A DNA stretch of 34,292 bases from positions 1 to 34,292 of the IMG/VR virus record IMGVR_UViG_3300042401_000322, one strand, 5' to 3'. Positions 14,590 through 21,252 of this stretch are shown here, piece after piece (within the stretch, counting starts at the first letter, position 1; each line of letters starts with the position of its first letter). Origin of the DNA: a virus. The notes under the pieces were generated by a model. It was not told the DNA's origin. It was given only the letters and a program-made list of their open reading frames with translations, and searched no databases. The position numbers were made by a program, and so were the translations under genes.

Positions 14590-14948
14590 AGATAAAAGTT
14601 AGTACAAGAATAGTTTTCATATTCAAAGACCACGTTGTTAAAGTACCCATATCATTACGTGGGTACTTGCAGTGTATACAAGAGCGCAACGTTTGGGAAA
14701 AGTACAAGCATTTAGATTTATTAGGCGAGTTGTATAGTTACAAGCGTGGAATCATTAAGATGAAACGTTACAATCCTGTTCCATACGTGGACTATAACGA
14801 CATCGCAAATGTTAAAGAATCTATTGAAGAGCTTAATATCGACAACTGCGACCTTTACAACAAAGCGAACTGGGGGCAATTGAATGAAAAAAGATACTTA
14901 ATAGACTACGGAGTAAATGAAGAGATAAGCAAAATGTATAATTTATGA
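14586..14948 (+). CDS. Minimal protein-kinase-like fold protein (tentative)
   Basis: The 120-aa product shows kinase-like landmarks in order: VVKVP with Lys19 (VAIK-like), Glu33 in the next helix, a strand pair with a hinge (GIIKMKRY, 55-62), a catalytic-loop-like CDLYNKANWG (88-97) with Asp89 and Asn95, and LIDYG (105-109) resembling DFG. It lacks a C-lobe beyond this, and the Asp-Asn spacing is one residue longer than usual. Related phage proteins with a DLxxxNWG / LLDYG pattern are familiar to me but of unclear activity. It is coupled by ATGA to thyX and to the next gene. Confidence 0.5.
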   Translation: MKIKVSTRIVFIFKDHVVKVPISLRGYLQCIQERNVWEKYKHLDLLGELYSYKRGIIKMKRYNPVPYVDYNDIANVKESIEELNIDNCDLYNKANWGQLNEKRYLIDYGVNEEISKMYNL

Positions 14949-15148
14949 ATGAATATTATATATCCTACGGTCACGTAGAAGGCAGGAGAGTTAAAGCAAA
15001 TGCAGGTTTAGAAGAATTGGTTTTGGGAATACATAGCGAATCTAATTTAGGTAGTTGGGTAGAGTTTACAAGTTTTTTAGATAAAACTTTCTACGTAAAA
15101 GCAAGCGAAATTTATAGTATAGAGCAGATATTATCAAACGAGTGGTAA
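14945..15148 (+). CDS. Hypothetical protein (67 aa)
   Basis: ATGA overlap with the kinase-like gene. Beta-rich, with NEYYISYGHVEGRRVKANAG at the start and FYVKASEIYSIEQI near the end, suggesting a small SH3-like barrel. No family recognised. Confidence 0.55.
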   Translation: MNEYYISYGHVEGRRVKANAGLEELVLGIHSESNLGSWVEFTSFLDKTFYVKASEIYSIEQILSNEW

Positions 15149-15208
15149 GATGCAGAAAAAAAGGTAACTTTGTTCAAGACCTTGAGAAAACAAAATTTTT
15201 AATTGATT

Positions 15209-15216
15209 TATATTTG
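15209..15216 (+). promoter_or_regulatory. Candidate promoter -7 element before mazG
   Basis: TATATTTG fits TAnnTTTG. The nearest TTG boxes (15182 and TTTG at 15169) are spaced too far for a good -33. If used, transcription would begin about two bases before the mazG ATG at 15222, giving a nearly leaderless message. The 73-base gap holding this element contains no gene. Confidence 0.45.
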
Positions 15217-15221
15217 AAAGA

Positions 15222-15506
15222 ATGGAAAGAGAAATAATCAACTGGGCTAAGGCTCGTAATTTAGACAACCCCGACAATAAGTTCCAACAGCTTTCAAAGG
15301 TTATGGAGGAGCTTGGAGAGCTATCCTCCGCAATATTAAAGAAGGACATAACAGAGTCAATAGACGCCCTTGGTGATACTTATATCACACTTGTTATATT
15401 AGCACATCAAATGGGTTACTCACTTGAAGACTGCGCTAAAAGAGCGTTTAAAGTTATTGAATACCGAAAAGGAAAAACAGTAAACGGAACATTTATCAAA
15501 GACTAA
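15222..15506 (+). CDS. MazG-like nucleotide pyrophosphohydrolase
   Basis: The 94-aa single-domain protein has the all-alpha NTP-PPase motif: EELGEL with Glu29, Glu30 and Glu33, then ESIDALGD with Asp48 and Asp52. The enzyme hydrolyses (d)NTPs to monophosphates, and phage versions may also alter alarmone levels or clear unwanted dNTPs. It pairs logically with thyX. Start chosen at 15222 because the usual IINWAK opening helix begins right there. Terminator follows at once. Confidence 0.85.
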   Translation: MEREIINWAKARNLDNPDNKFQQLSKVMEELGELSSAILKKDITESIDALGDTYITLVILAHQMGYSLEDCAKRAFKVIEYRKGKTVNGTFIKD

Positions 15507-15512
15507 CTTACA

Positions 15513-15543
15513 CCCTTGCAGCTAACGTTGTAAGGGTTTTTTT
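15513..15543 (+). terminator. Rho-independent terminator after mazG
   Basis: Stem CCCTTGCA / TGTAAGGG (8 bp, one G-U), loop of eight, then seven T residues. It marks the end of the early/middle region. The late sigma-like gene starts only three bases after the T run, so that gene must be reached by read-through or antitermination, or the hairpin also limits its translation. Confidence 0.85.
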
Positions 15544-15546
15544 ATT

Positions 15547-16029
15547 ATGAATCTAACAGAAATAGCAAAGCATCACGATGAATGGGTGCGCATCGTAAAG
15601 CGGTTCGGAGCTAAGACCGAAGCTGAAGACATTGTTCAGGACATGTACATTCGTTTTCATAAGTACGGCAAAGGCCAAGTCATAACCAAGTCATTCATTT
15701 GGATAATGCTGCGTAACATCTTCTTTGACTATTGCAAGCGAGAAATATCAATGGTCGACATCGACCTTATGGTAGACCTATCCGAAGATGAAAACAACAA
15801 AACATACGAAATAGAGTTATACTATCAAAGCGTTGAAGAACAAATAAAAACATGGGAGTGGTTCGACCAACAATTATTTTTATTATATTTGCGAAGCGGT
15901 AAAAGTATGCGTGAACTTGAAAAGGAAACAAAGATATCTTTGACCTCGATTTTTCACACAATAAAAAAATGTAAACGAAAATTAAAAATATGGCAAAAAG
16001 AGTATCAAAGGGATTTGGTGATACAGTAG
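15547..16029 (+). CDS. RNA polymerase sigma-70-like factor
   Basis: The 160-aa protein has region 2-like EAEDIVQDMYIRFHKYGKG near residues 26-44 with a following SFIWIMLRNIFFDYCKRE helix, and region 4-like LFLLYLRSGKSMRELEKETKISLTSIFHTIKKCKRKLK near 111-148 with an HTH. No region 3 is visible, as in small ECF-type factors. It heads the late region directly upstream of the packaging genes. Proteins of this type occur at the same place in many Bacteroidota phages and may direct late transcription; a DNA-recognition role in packaging is an alternative. Confidence 0.75.
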   Translation: MNLTEIAKHHDEWVRIVKRFGAKTEAEDIVQDMYIRFHKYGKGQVITKSFIWIMLRNIFFDYCKREISMVDIDLMVDLSEDENNKTYEIELYYQSVEEQIKTWEWFDQQLFLLYLRSGKSMRELEKETKISLTSIFHTIKKCKRKLKIWQKEYQRDLVIQ

Positions 16030-16367
16030 CTAAATTTACAGAGGCAACGGGAATAGATAAAGTAGTTCATTTCATTGCTGGAGAGGATTGTGGATGCGAT
16101 AAACGTAAAGAGAAACTAAACAAAATGTTCCCTTACAAAACACCTGAATGTCTTACAGAAGTAGAACATGAACAATTAACTTTTTTACTTCCTAAAATGA
16201 CCGTAAGAGTTAGACCTTCGGAACAATTACAATTCCTAAAGGTTTACAATAGAGTATTTAAAACGAATGAGCAACCAACTTCATGCGCTTCTTGTTTGAA
16301 CGATATGCTTCGTAAAATGAAACAAGTATACAACGCTTATGAAGATAAGGGAGCGTTATTAGGGTAA
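15990..16367 (+). CDS. Conserved Cys-containing late protein (125 aa)
   Basis: Overlaps the sigma-like gene by 40 bases. The start GFGDTVAKFTEATGIDKVVHF is followed by EDCGCDKRKEKLNKMFPY with a CxC pair near residue 35 and later TSCASCLNDML with CxxC near 100. The four cysteines suggest a zinc site. Homologues of this layout usually lie just before the terminase genes in Bacteroidota phages, as recalled. Function unknown. Confidence 0.65.
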   Translation: MAKRVSKGFGDTVAKFTEATGIDKVVHFIAGEDCGCDKRKEKLNKMFPYKTPECLTEVEHEQLTFLLPKMTVRVRPSEQLQFLKVYNRVFKTNEQPTSCASCLNDMLRKMKQVYNAYEDKGALLG

Positions 16368-16390
16368 TCGAATAATCAAAACTTTTTTCG

Positions 16391-16681
16391 ATGGCAGGCA
16401 AAGGAGGAGCAATACCAGGAGCAGGAAGAAAACCAGTAGCAGACGAACAGAAAACGAATAATATATTCTTAGCTGCTATAAAACAAATAAAGTCAGTTAA
16501 TACAGACGATGAAGCACGTATTGAATTAGCAAAAGATTTGTTAACGTTTGAACGTGGTAAAATATTTATATCTGAACATTTGTTTGGTAAAGCAAAAGAA
16601 AGAATTGAATCAGATGTTAACGTTACTACAATGAATTTAAAAGACATTATTAGTTTTGGTAGTTCTGAATCCGAAATATAA
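16391..16681 (+). CDS. Terminase small subunit-like protein
   Basis: The 96-aa protein starts with GGAIPGAGRKPVADEQK, the glycine-arginine GAGRKP motif found at the N-terminus of many TerS and related DNA-binding phage proteins, followed by helices. It overlaps the large terminase gene by 26 bases. It would recognise the phage DNA for packaging. It is shorter than typical TerS (about 140-170 aa), so part of the role may lie in a neighbour such as the 125-aa protein. Confidence 0.65.
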   Translation: MAGKGGAIPGAGRKPVADEQKTNNIFLAAIKQIKSVNTDDEARIELAKDLLTFERGKIFISEHLFGKAKERIESDVNVTTMNLKDIISFGSSESEI

Positions 16682-17861
16682 AGCTTTTGCAAATGATAGT
16701 AGGTATTTCATTGTTACAGGTGGTAGGGGTAGTGGTAAGTCATATTCTATTAATTTACTATTACTACTCCTTACATACGAAACCAACCATGTTATCTTAT
16801 TTACAAGGTACACTCTTACTTCTGCTCACGTCTCTATTATACCTGAATTTATTGATAAGATTGATATATTAGATAAACATAAGGATTTTCATATTACCAA
16901 AGACGAGATAATTAATCTAAGGACGGGTAGTAAGATATTATTCAAAGGAATCAAAACATCGAGCGGAACCCAAACAGCTAACTTAAAATCTTTAGCAGGT
17001 GTTACTACATGGGTACTTGATGAAGCTGAAGAGTTAACCGATGAAGATACTTTCGATAAGATTGACTATTCAATAAGACATAAAGAGAAACAAAATAGGG
17101 TAATACTTATACTAAATCCTGCAACGAAAGAGCATTTCATTTATCAAAAGTTCTTTGAGAGTAGAGGTGTAGAGGCTGGAGTAAACACAATTAAAGGCGA
17201 TACAACTTACATTCACACAACGTATCAAGACAATATATCAAACCTTTCAGAAAGTTTCTTAAATCAAATAAAAACGATAAAAGAACGACGTCCTGACAAA
17301 TACAAACACACTATACTTGGTGGATGGTTGGATAAAGCAGAGGGTGTTATCTTTACCAATTGGAGGATTGGAGCATACAATAAAGATAATGGTTCGGTAT
17401 TCGGTCAAGATTACGGATTTAGTACAGACCCATCTACATTGGTTGAGACGTCAATTGATAAGACTAACAAGATTATTTATGTTAGATTACACATTTATCA
17501 AACGGGGTTGACTACATCACAATTAGCACAACTTAATAGGCAGTTTGCAGGGCGTGATTTAATAGTTGCAGATAATGCAGAGCCACGTTTGATAAACGAA
17601 TTAAAGGCGCAAGGTTTAAACATAGTGCCAACAATCAAAGGAGCTGACTCGGTAAAATACGGCATAAGTTTATTACAGGACTATGACTTAATTATTGACG
17701 AAAATTCCGTAGATTTGATAAAAGAATTAAATAACTATTGCTGGTTAGAAAAGAAATCAGAAACACCGATTGATAAGTTCAATCATGGATTAGATGCTTT
17801 GCGCTATGCAGTTAGTTATCAGTTAGCAAACCCAAACAAAGGAAAATATGGAATCAGGTAA
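16656..17861 (+). CDS. terL: Terminase large subunit (PBSX-type)
   Basis: The 401-aa packaging motor. ATPase half: Walker A GGRGSGKS (22-29), Walker B VLDEAEE (120-126), and coupling motif NPAT (154-157). Nuclease half: Asp252 in GQDYGFSTDPSTL, Asp306 in IVADNAEP, and Asp380 in HGLDALRYA, the expected metal ligands. It reads from a TTG at 16656, because an in-frame TAA lies at 16638-16640 and there is no ATG before the Walker A segment. It is coupled to the small-subunit gene by overlap. All key residues are intact. Confidence 0.9.
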   Translation: MVVLNPKYKAFANDSRYFIVTGGRGSGKSYSINLLLLLLTYETNHVILFTRYTLTSAHVSIIPEFIDKIDILDKHKDFHITKDEIINLRTGSKILFKGIKTSSGTQTANLKSLAGVTTWVLDEAEELTDEDTFDKIDYSIRHKEKQNRVILILNPATKEHFIYQKFFESRGVEAGVNTIKGDTTYIHTTYQDNISNLSESFLNQIKTIKERRPDKYKHTILGGWLDKAEGVIFTNWRIGAYNKDNGSVFGQDYGFSTDPSTLVETSIDKTNKIIYVRLHIYQTGLTTSQLAQLNRQFAGRDLIVADNAEPRLINELKAQGLNIVPTIKGADSVKYGISLLQDYDLIIDENSVDLIKELNNYCWLEKKSETPIDKFNHGLDALRYAVSYQLANPNKGKYGIR

Positions 17862-18039
17862 AAGTTTAAGACAAATGATTAACGAAAGTGCGGTTAAGGT
17901 TGCCGATGCTTACAAGGACGAATATGGGGATAATTGGAAATTCCAATGCGTGGAGTCAATCGATAACGAAGTAGCGAAAGCGGAAGCGACATTGAAATAT
18001 TGGAAGGGTGTAAAAGCAAAAGTAATGCAAGTAAGATAA
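17848..18039 (+). CDS. Hypothetical protein (63 aa)
   Basis: Overlaps the end of terL by 14 bases. Helical, mixed charge (KVADAYKDEYGDNWKFQCVESIDNEVAKAEATLKYWKGVK). No family recognised. Encoded between packaging and tail genes. Confidence 0.55.
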   Translation: MESGKSLRQMINESAVKVADAYKDEYGDNWKFQCVESIDNEVAKAEATLKYWKGVKAKVMQVR

Positions 18040-18063
18040 CGAATTGTTAAGACCAACAAAACG

Positions 18064-18255
18064 ATGAAAGTAGAAATAACATTTAAACATTACGAAAGCT
18101 ATTGCGCTGATGGTTGTTGCTCTGATTATGGAATGGTTACAACGGTTAACGGTGAAGAGCTTGATTTTAGAAATAGGGATACAGAAACAATTGTTGAAGG
18201 TATACTTGAAAAGTTAGGTTACAATGTTACAATAGAAAATATTTATGAAGATTGA
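18064..18255 (+). CDS. Hypothetical protein with a CADGCCSDYG motif (63 aa)
   Basis: Begins with a beta strand (KVEITFKHYESY) followed by CADGCCSDYG, three cysteines in a tight loop that could bind metal, and then TTVNGEELDF. The motif is familiar from small Bacteroidota phage proteins. Overlaps the next gene by 11 bases. Function unknown. Confidence 0.6.
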   Translation: MKVEITFKHYESYCADGCCSDYGMVTTVNGEELDFRNRDTETIVEGILEKLGYNVTIENIYED

Positions 18256-18484
18256 AAATAAAAAGACAGCATTACAATGGTTACTAAATGAATGGCAATC
18301 ACTTGAAACAACTTTACCAAATTCTTTAATAGAGAAAGTGTTAGAAATGGAAAAGCAACAGATAATTGATGCCGTAGATTATGGTAAAAATCATTCTTAT
18401 GATTATTCAGAAGATAATGAAGTAGATTATTATAGTGCAGAACAATACTACAACGAAACATTTAACAATGAAAGTAGAAATTGA
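18245..18484 (+). CDS. Conserved hypothetical protein (79 aa)
   Basis: Contains TALQWLLNEWQS, EMEKQQIIDAVDYGKN and a C-terminal YYSAEQYYNETF, a pattern seen repeatedly in small proteins of Bacteroidota phages. Helical with an acidic tail. Overlaps the start of the tail chaperone gene by 17 bases. Function unknown. Confidence 0.65.
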   Translation: MKIENKKTALQWLLNEWQSLETTLPNSLIEKVLEMEKQQIIDAVDYGKNHSYDYSEDNEVDYYSAEQYYNETFNNESRN

Positions 18485-19145
18485 AATACCTTCCAACCTA
18501 TCCGAAATAAGTTTAGATAGGTATCAGAAGTACATGCTAACACTTAACAACTCTGATGATAAAGAGTTTGTGTTTCAAAAAATGATTGAAATCTTTTGCG
18601 GTCTTGAATTGAAGGAAGTTGTTAAGATGAAAGCGTCAACCGTTATCGAGTTGGTGCAACATTTTAATAAAATATTTAACGAAAAGACAGCCTTCAAACA
18701 TAGATTCAAATTGAATGGTGTTGAGTTTGGTTTTATTCCAGACTTAGAAGAGATAAGTTGGGGTGAGTACATCGACATTGAAGCTAACATTGGGGATTTT
18801 CAAAACATCCACAAAGCATTGGCGGTTATGTATAGACCGATTGTAAAAGACGTTAAAGGTAAATATGAAATAGAACCTTACAAAGGTGATTTAAGTTACT
18901 CAGAGGTTCTAAGATACGCGCCGTTGGACGTTGTACTACCTGCATCGGTTTTTTTTTGGACTTTAGGAATCGAATTAATAAACAGTACGCTGTCCTCTTT
19001 GGAACAGATGAAGAACAAAACCCGTATTCAGAAAATGTTCAATTCAGCAAACAATGGGGATGGTATAGTTCAATCTATCACGTCGCTCAAGGAGATATTA
19101 GAAGATTTGACGAAGTTACAGCGCTGGGACTTCATCAGTGCCTAA
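18468..19145 (+). CDS. Tail assembly chaperone, zero-frame product (gpG-like)
   Basis: I start it at ATG 18468, dropping an 11-residue low-complexity extension. The 225-aa product begins KVEIEIPSNLSEISLDRYQKY, common in Bacteroidota tail assembly chaperones. A T9 run at 18949-18957 inside the gene lets ribosomes slip by -1 into a second open frame ending at 19222, as in lambda gpG/gpGT. After the slip site the zero frame still looks coding for another 60 residues (WTLGIELINSTL and on). The tape measure gene lies 4.4 kb downstream, not adjacent, which is unusual. Confidence 0.8.
   Translation: MKVEIEIPSNLSEISLDRYQKYMLTLNNSDDKEFVFQKMIEIFCGLELKEVVKMKASTVIELVQHFNKIFNEKTAFKHRFKLNGVEFGFIPDLEEISWGEYIDIEANIGDFQNIHKALAVMYRPIVKDVKGKYEIEPYKGDLSYSEVLRYAPLDVVLPASVFFWTLGIELINSTLSSLEQMKNKTRIQKMFNSANNGDGIVQSITSLKEILEDLTKLQRWDFISA
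18949..18957 (+). promoter_or_regulatory. Slippery site for -1 programmed frameshifting
   Basis: Nine T residues read in frame as GTT TTT TTT TGG. T TTT TTT at 18950-18956 is a canonical X XXY YYZ heptamer; slipping back one base enters the frame open to 19222. A small hairpin ACAG-TACG-CTGT (18982-18993) lies about 25 bases downstream, weak as a stimulator. Confidence 0.75.
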
Positions 19146-19222
19146 CATTTTTAACGTTCGAACAACAAAAAAGTAGAATTGAAGTTAATCAATTAAAGAA
19201 GTCCCATGAAAAACTACTATAA
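18956..19222 (+). CDS. Tail assembly chaperone, -1 frame C-terminal extension (gpT-like)
   Basis: This 88-codon open frame has no ATG start near its 5' end, only TTG, but begins exactly at the T9 slippery run of the chaperone gene. The residues look coding: KQWGWYSSIYHVAQGDIRRFDEV followed by a basic helix with NQLKKSHEKL. The WGW(Y/I) and GD-x-x-(R/K)-F/W-D pattern is familiar from C-terminal parts of tail chaperones. A slip at 18950-18956 would make a 251-aa fusion with 163 residues from the zero frame. It ends inside the next gene. Confidence 0.8.
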   Translation: MDFRNRINKQYAVLFGTDEEQNPYSENVQFSKQWGWYSSIYHVAQGDIRRFDEVTALGLHQCLTFLTFEQQKSRIEVNQLKKSHEKLL

Positions 19223-19664
19223 CCTATCTACTTTATTACATGATAGTATACTTGCTGACCCATTAGTGAATAGAGTAACTAAGGGAAGTTTGGATAAAAT
19301 TACGAATGCTAAGCAAGATATGTATCCATTGTGCCACATTATATTTAATGACGTGGCTTTTAGAGGTAATACAACGGTGTATAACATATCTTTGGTTATG
19401 ATGTCGATAGTAGATATTAGTAAAGACGATGTTACGGATATATTCAAGGGAAATGACAATGAAGACGACGTGTTAAACACAACGTTAAGTATATTAAACA
19501 GAATCTTTGAGAGAGTTCGACGTGGTGATATTAGTGATTTAGGGTATGAAGTGTTAGACGATACGGCAAGTTGTGAGCCTTTTGTTGATAGGTTTACCGA
19601 TGCGGTTGCAGGATGGACTATGACATTCGACATATTAGCACCTAACGAAATGAGTATATGTTAG
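19206..19664 (+). CDS. Tail completion/terminator-like protein
   Basis: The 152-aa protein has an HDSILADPLVNRVTKG start, a central MYPLCHIIFNDVAF and YNISLVMMSIVD strand, and an acidic loop NDNEDDVLNTTLSILNRI followed by FTDAVAGWTMTFDILAPN. This alpha-beta plan resembles tail terminator or tail-completion proteins in Bacteroidota siphophages. The next gene looks like a gp10-type neck protein, which supports a head-tail joining role. Overlaps both neighbours. Confidence 0.6.
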   Translation: MKNYYNLSTLLHDSILADPLVNRVTKGSLDKITNAKQDMYPLCHIIFNDVAFRGNTTVYNISLVMMSIVDISKDDVTDIFKGNDNEDDVLNTTLSILNRIFERVRRGDISDLGYEVLDDTASCEPFVDRFTDAVAGWTMTFDILAPNEMSIC

Positions 19665-20236
19665 CAGATTTAAGGGAGTCGGGCTTACAGGATGCACTTG
19701 ATAAATTCAAAGCGTCGGTAATTAAACAAGCACGTACTAATCTAACAAAGGGACGTGCGCCATTTGGGTCACATAACAACACACGAAAGTTATACAATTC
19801 TTTAAAGGGACAAGCGAAGGTTTATGCTAAGGGTTATTCGTTAAGCTTTGAGATGGAGGATTACGGGTTTTACCAAGACAAAGGTGTTAAAGGTAAACGT
19901 TCTAATTCACGAGCGCCGAACTCACCTTATAAGTTTGGAAGTGGCAAAGGTGCAAAGGGAGGATTAACAGAGGGTATACAGAAATGGGTTAAGGCACGCA
20001 AATTTCAATTCAGACAGCGTGACCCAGAAACAAAGAAGTCAACTGGTAAATTCTTATCATACGACGCAACAGCATGGATTATAACACGTTCAATCTACGC
20101 GAAAGGGTTAAGACCTACTTTGTTTTTTACTAAGCCATTTGAAGCGGCTTACAAACGTTTACCTCAAGAGTTAGTCAACGATTTAAAAATAGATTTAGAA
20201 AAGATATTTAACTACTCAATAAAACAACCTAAATGA
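19658..20236 (+). CDS. HK97 gp10-like head-tail joining protein
   Basis: The 192-aa protein begins with DALDKFKASVIKQARTNLTKGRAP, a helix followed by a basic loop, then NNTRKLYNSLKGQAKVY and MEDYGFYQDKGVKG, the pattern of gp10-like minor tail or neck proteins (N-terminal helix, KL-x-xS-(L/I), and a YG-x-(Y/F)-x-x-x-G strand). It ends TLFFTKPFEAAYKRLPQEL, also typical. Such proteins stop and join tail to head. Rich in Lys and Gly, loop of about 30 residues in the middle. Confidence 0.65.
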   Translation: MLADLRESGLQDALDKFKASVIKQARTNLTKGRAPFGSHNNTRKLYNSLKGQAKVYAKGYSLSFEMEDYGFYQDKGVKGKRSNSRAPNSPYKFGSGKGAKGGLTEGIQKWVKARKFQFRQRDPETKKSTGKFLSYDATAWIITRSIYAKGLRPTLFFTKPFEAAYKRLPQELVNDLKIDLEKIFNYSIKQPK

Positions 20237-21252
20237 TTAGAGCAAGGTCACCGTATATTATTACAATCAATGAAACAAGTCAAGTTAGTACACGAATAGA
20301 GTTGTTTATTAGTGCAACAACTTACACAACAGACCCACAATACAACTTAAGTAAGGCAATCCCCGCATCGAATGCCCCGACAACTTACTATGATATTGCA
20401 CCGTACATACGTGAATACTTTGACCATAATTCCTACTCAAACATCACATCGTTAACATCTACTTACCTTAGTGTTCAAAAACTAAATGTAAGAGTAAAGA
20501 GATATAAGACCGTGGGAGTCACTGAGACATTGATTGATACAATAAACGAAATTGCAACGGATGGATATAGTGAATTTGCAGATGGTATAAACTATAACGG
20601 TGGCGATTACTTACTGGACGAAAAAACATATTACTATCATAGCGGTTCGAATCCTGGGTTTATATTGGCGCGTGTTCAAACAGGTGATAAAGTAAGATGG
20701 TCGGATGAATTAGGAGTGACTTATTTAAGTTCATCGCTAACTCAAGGTTTCTATTATTTCCCTCGTGCGTATAACAGTAGGTTTACAGAGCAATGGTTAA
20801 CACAAATAATTGATTCGGGTAGTTCAGTTCAAGCATCATGGACATTTAAACCCATTGAAGAGTGTTTGTATACACCAGTTAAAGTTGACTTCATAAATAA
20901 GTACGGGGCTTTTCAAAGGGAGTTTTTCTTTAAAGCTTCGAGCGATAATATCGAGGTGACAAATAAGGATTACAACTTAATGCAACCGTATGATTATAGT
21001 TTGACGGGTGGTCAACGTACTACGTACAATCAAAACGGAATGCAAAGTATTAAGGTTAATAGTGGATGGGTTGAAGAAGATTTTAAAGACAACTTAAAAC
21101 AATTGATGCTTAGTGAAAAAGTGTTAGTAAATGAGAAACCTGCAATACTTAAAACAAAGTCGATTGAACTAAACAAGTCGATTAACACGAAGCAAATCAA
21201 TTATAGTTTGGAGTTTGAGTTCGCTTATGATTTAATTAATAGCATTGTATAA
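20233..21252 (+). CDS. Structural tail protein (339 aa)
   Basis: Starts in an ATGA overlap with the gp10-like gene. The product begins IRARSPYIITINE, a beta-sandwich start common in Bacteroidota tail proteins, and has many Tyr and Thr strands, with a C-terminal DFKDNLKQLMLSEKVLVNEKPAILKTKSIEL that looks like a baseplate hub arm. I infer a distal tail or baseplate component. No enzymatic motif seen. Coupled by TAATG to the 738-aa protein. Confidence 0.55.
   Translation: MIRARSPYIITINETSQVSTRIELFISATTYTTDPQYNLSKAIPASNAPTTYYDIAPYIREYFDHNSYSNITSLTSTYLSVQKLNVRVKRYKTVGVTETLIDTINEIATDGYSEFADGINYNGGDYLLDEKTYYYHSGSNPGFILARVQTGDKVRWSDELGVTYLSSSLTQGFYYFPRAYNSRFTEQWLTQIIDSGSSVQASWTFKPIEECLYTPVKVDFINKYGAFQREFFFKASSDNIEVTNKDYNLMQPYDYSLTGGQRTTYNQNGMQSIKVNSGWVEEDFKDNLKQLMLSEKVLVNEKPAILKTKSIELNKSINTKQINYSLEFEFAYDLINSIV

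Noticed and set aside
15884-15891. TATATTTG inside the sigma-like gene as a promoter for the packaging genes
   Set aside because: It encodes the conserved LFLLYLRS helix and has no proper TTG box 19-21 bases upstream (TTC at the right place). Possible but not supported enough to list.
16258-16692. 144-codon open frame on the minus strand
   Set aside because: It lies across the end of the 125-aa gene and the small terminase gene, which have clear family features and coupled starts. All other genes are on the plus strand.
19217-19633. 138-codon open frame on the minus strand
   Set aside because: Fully opposite the tail-completion gene; no recognisable motif, and the plus-strand product is coupled to its neighbours.
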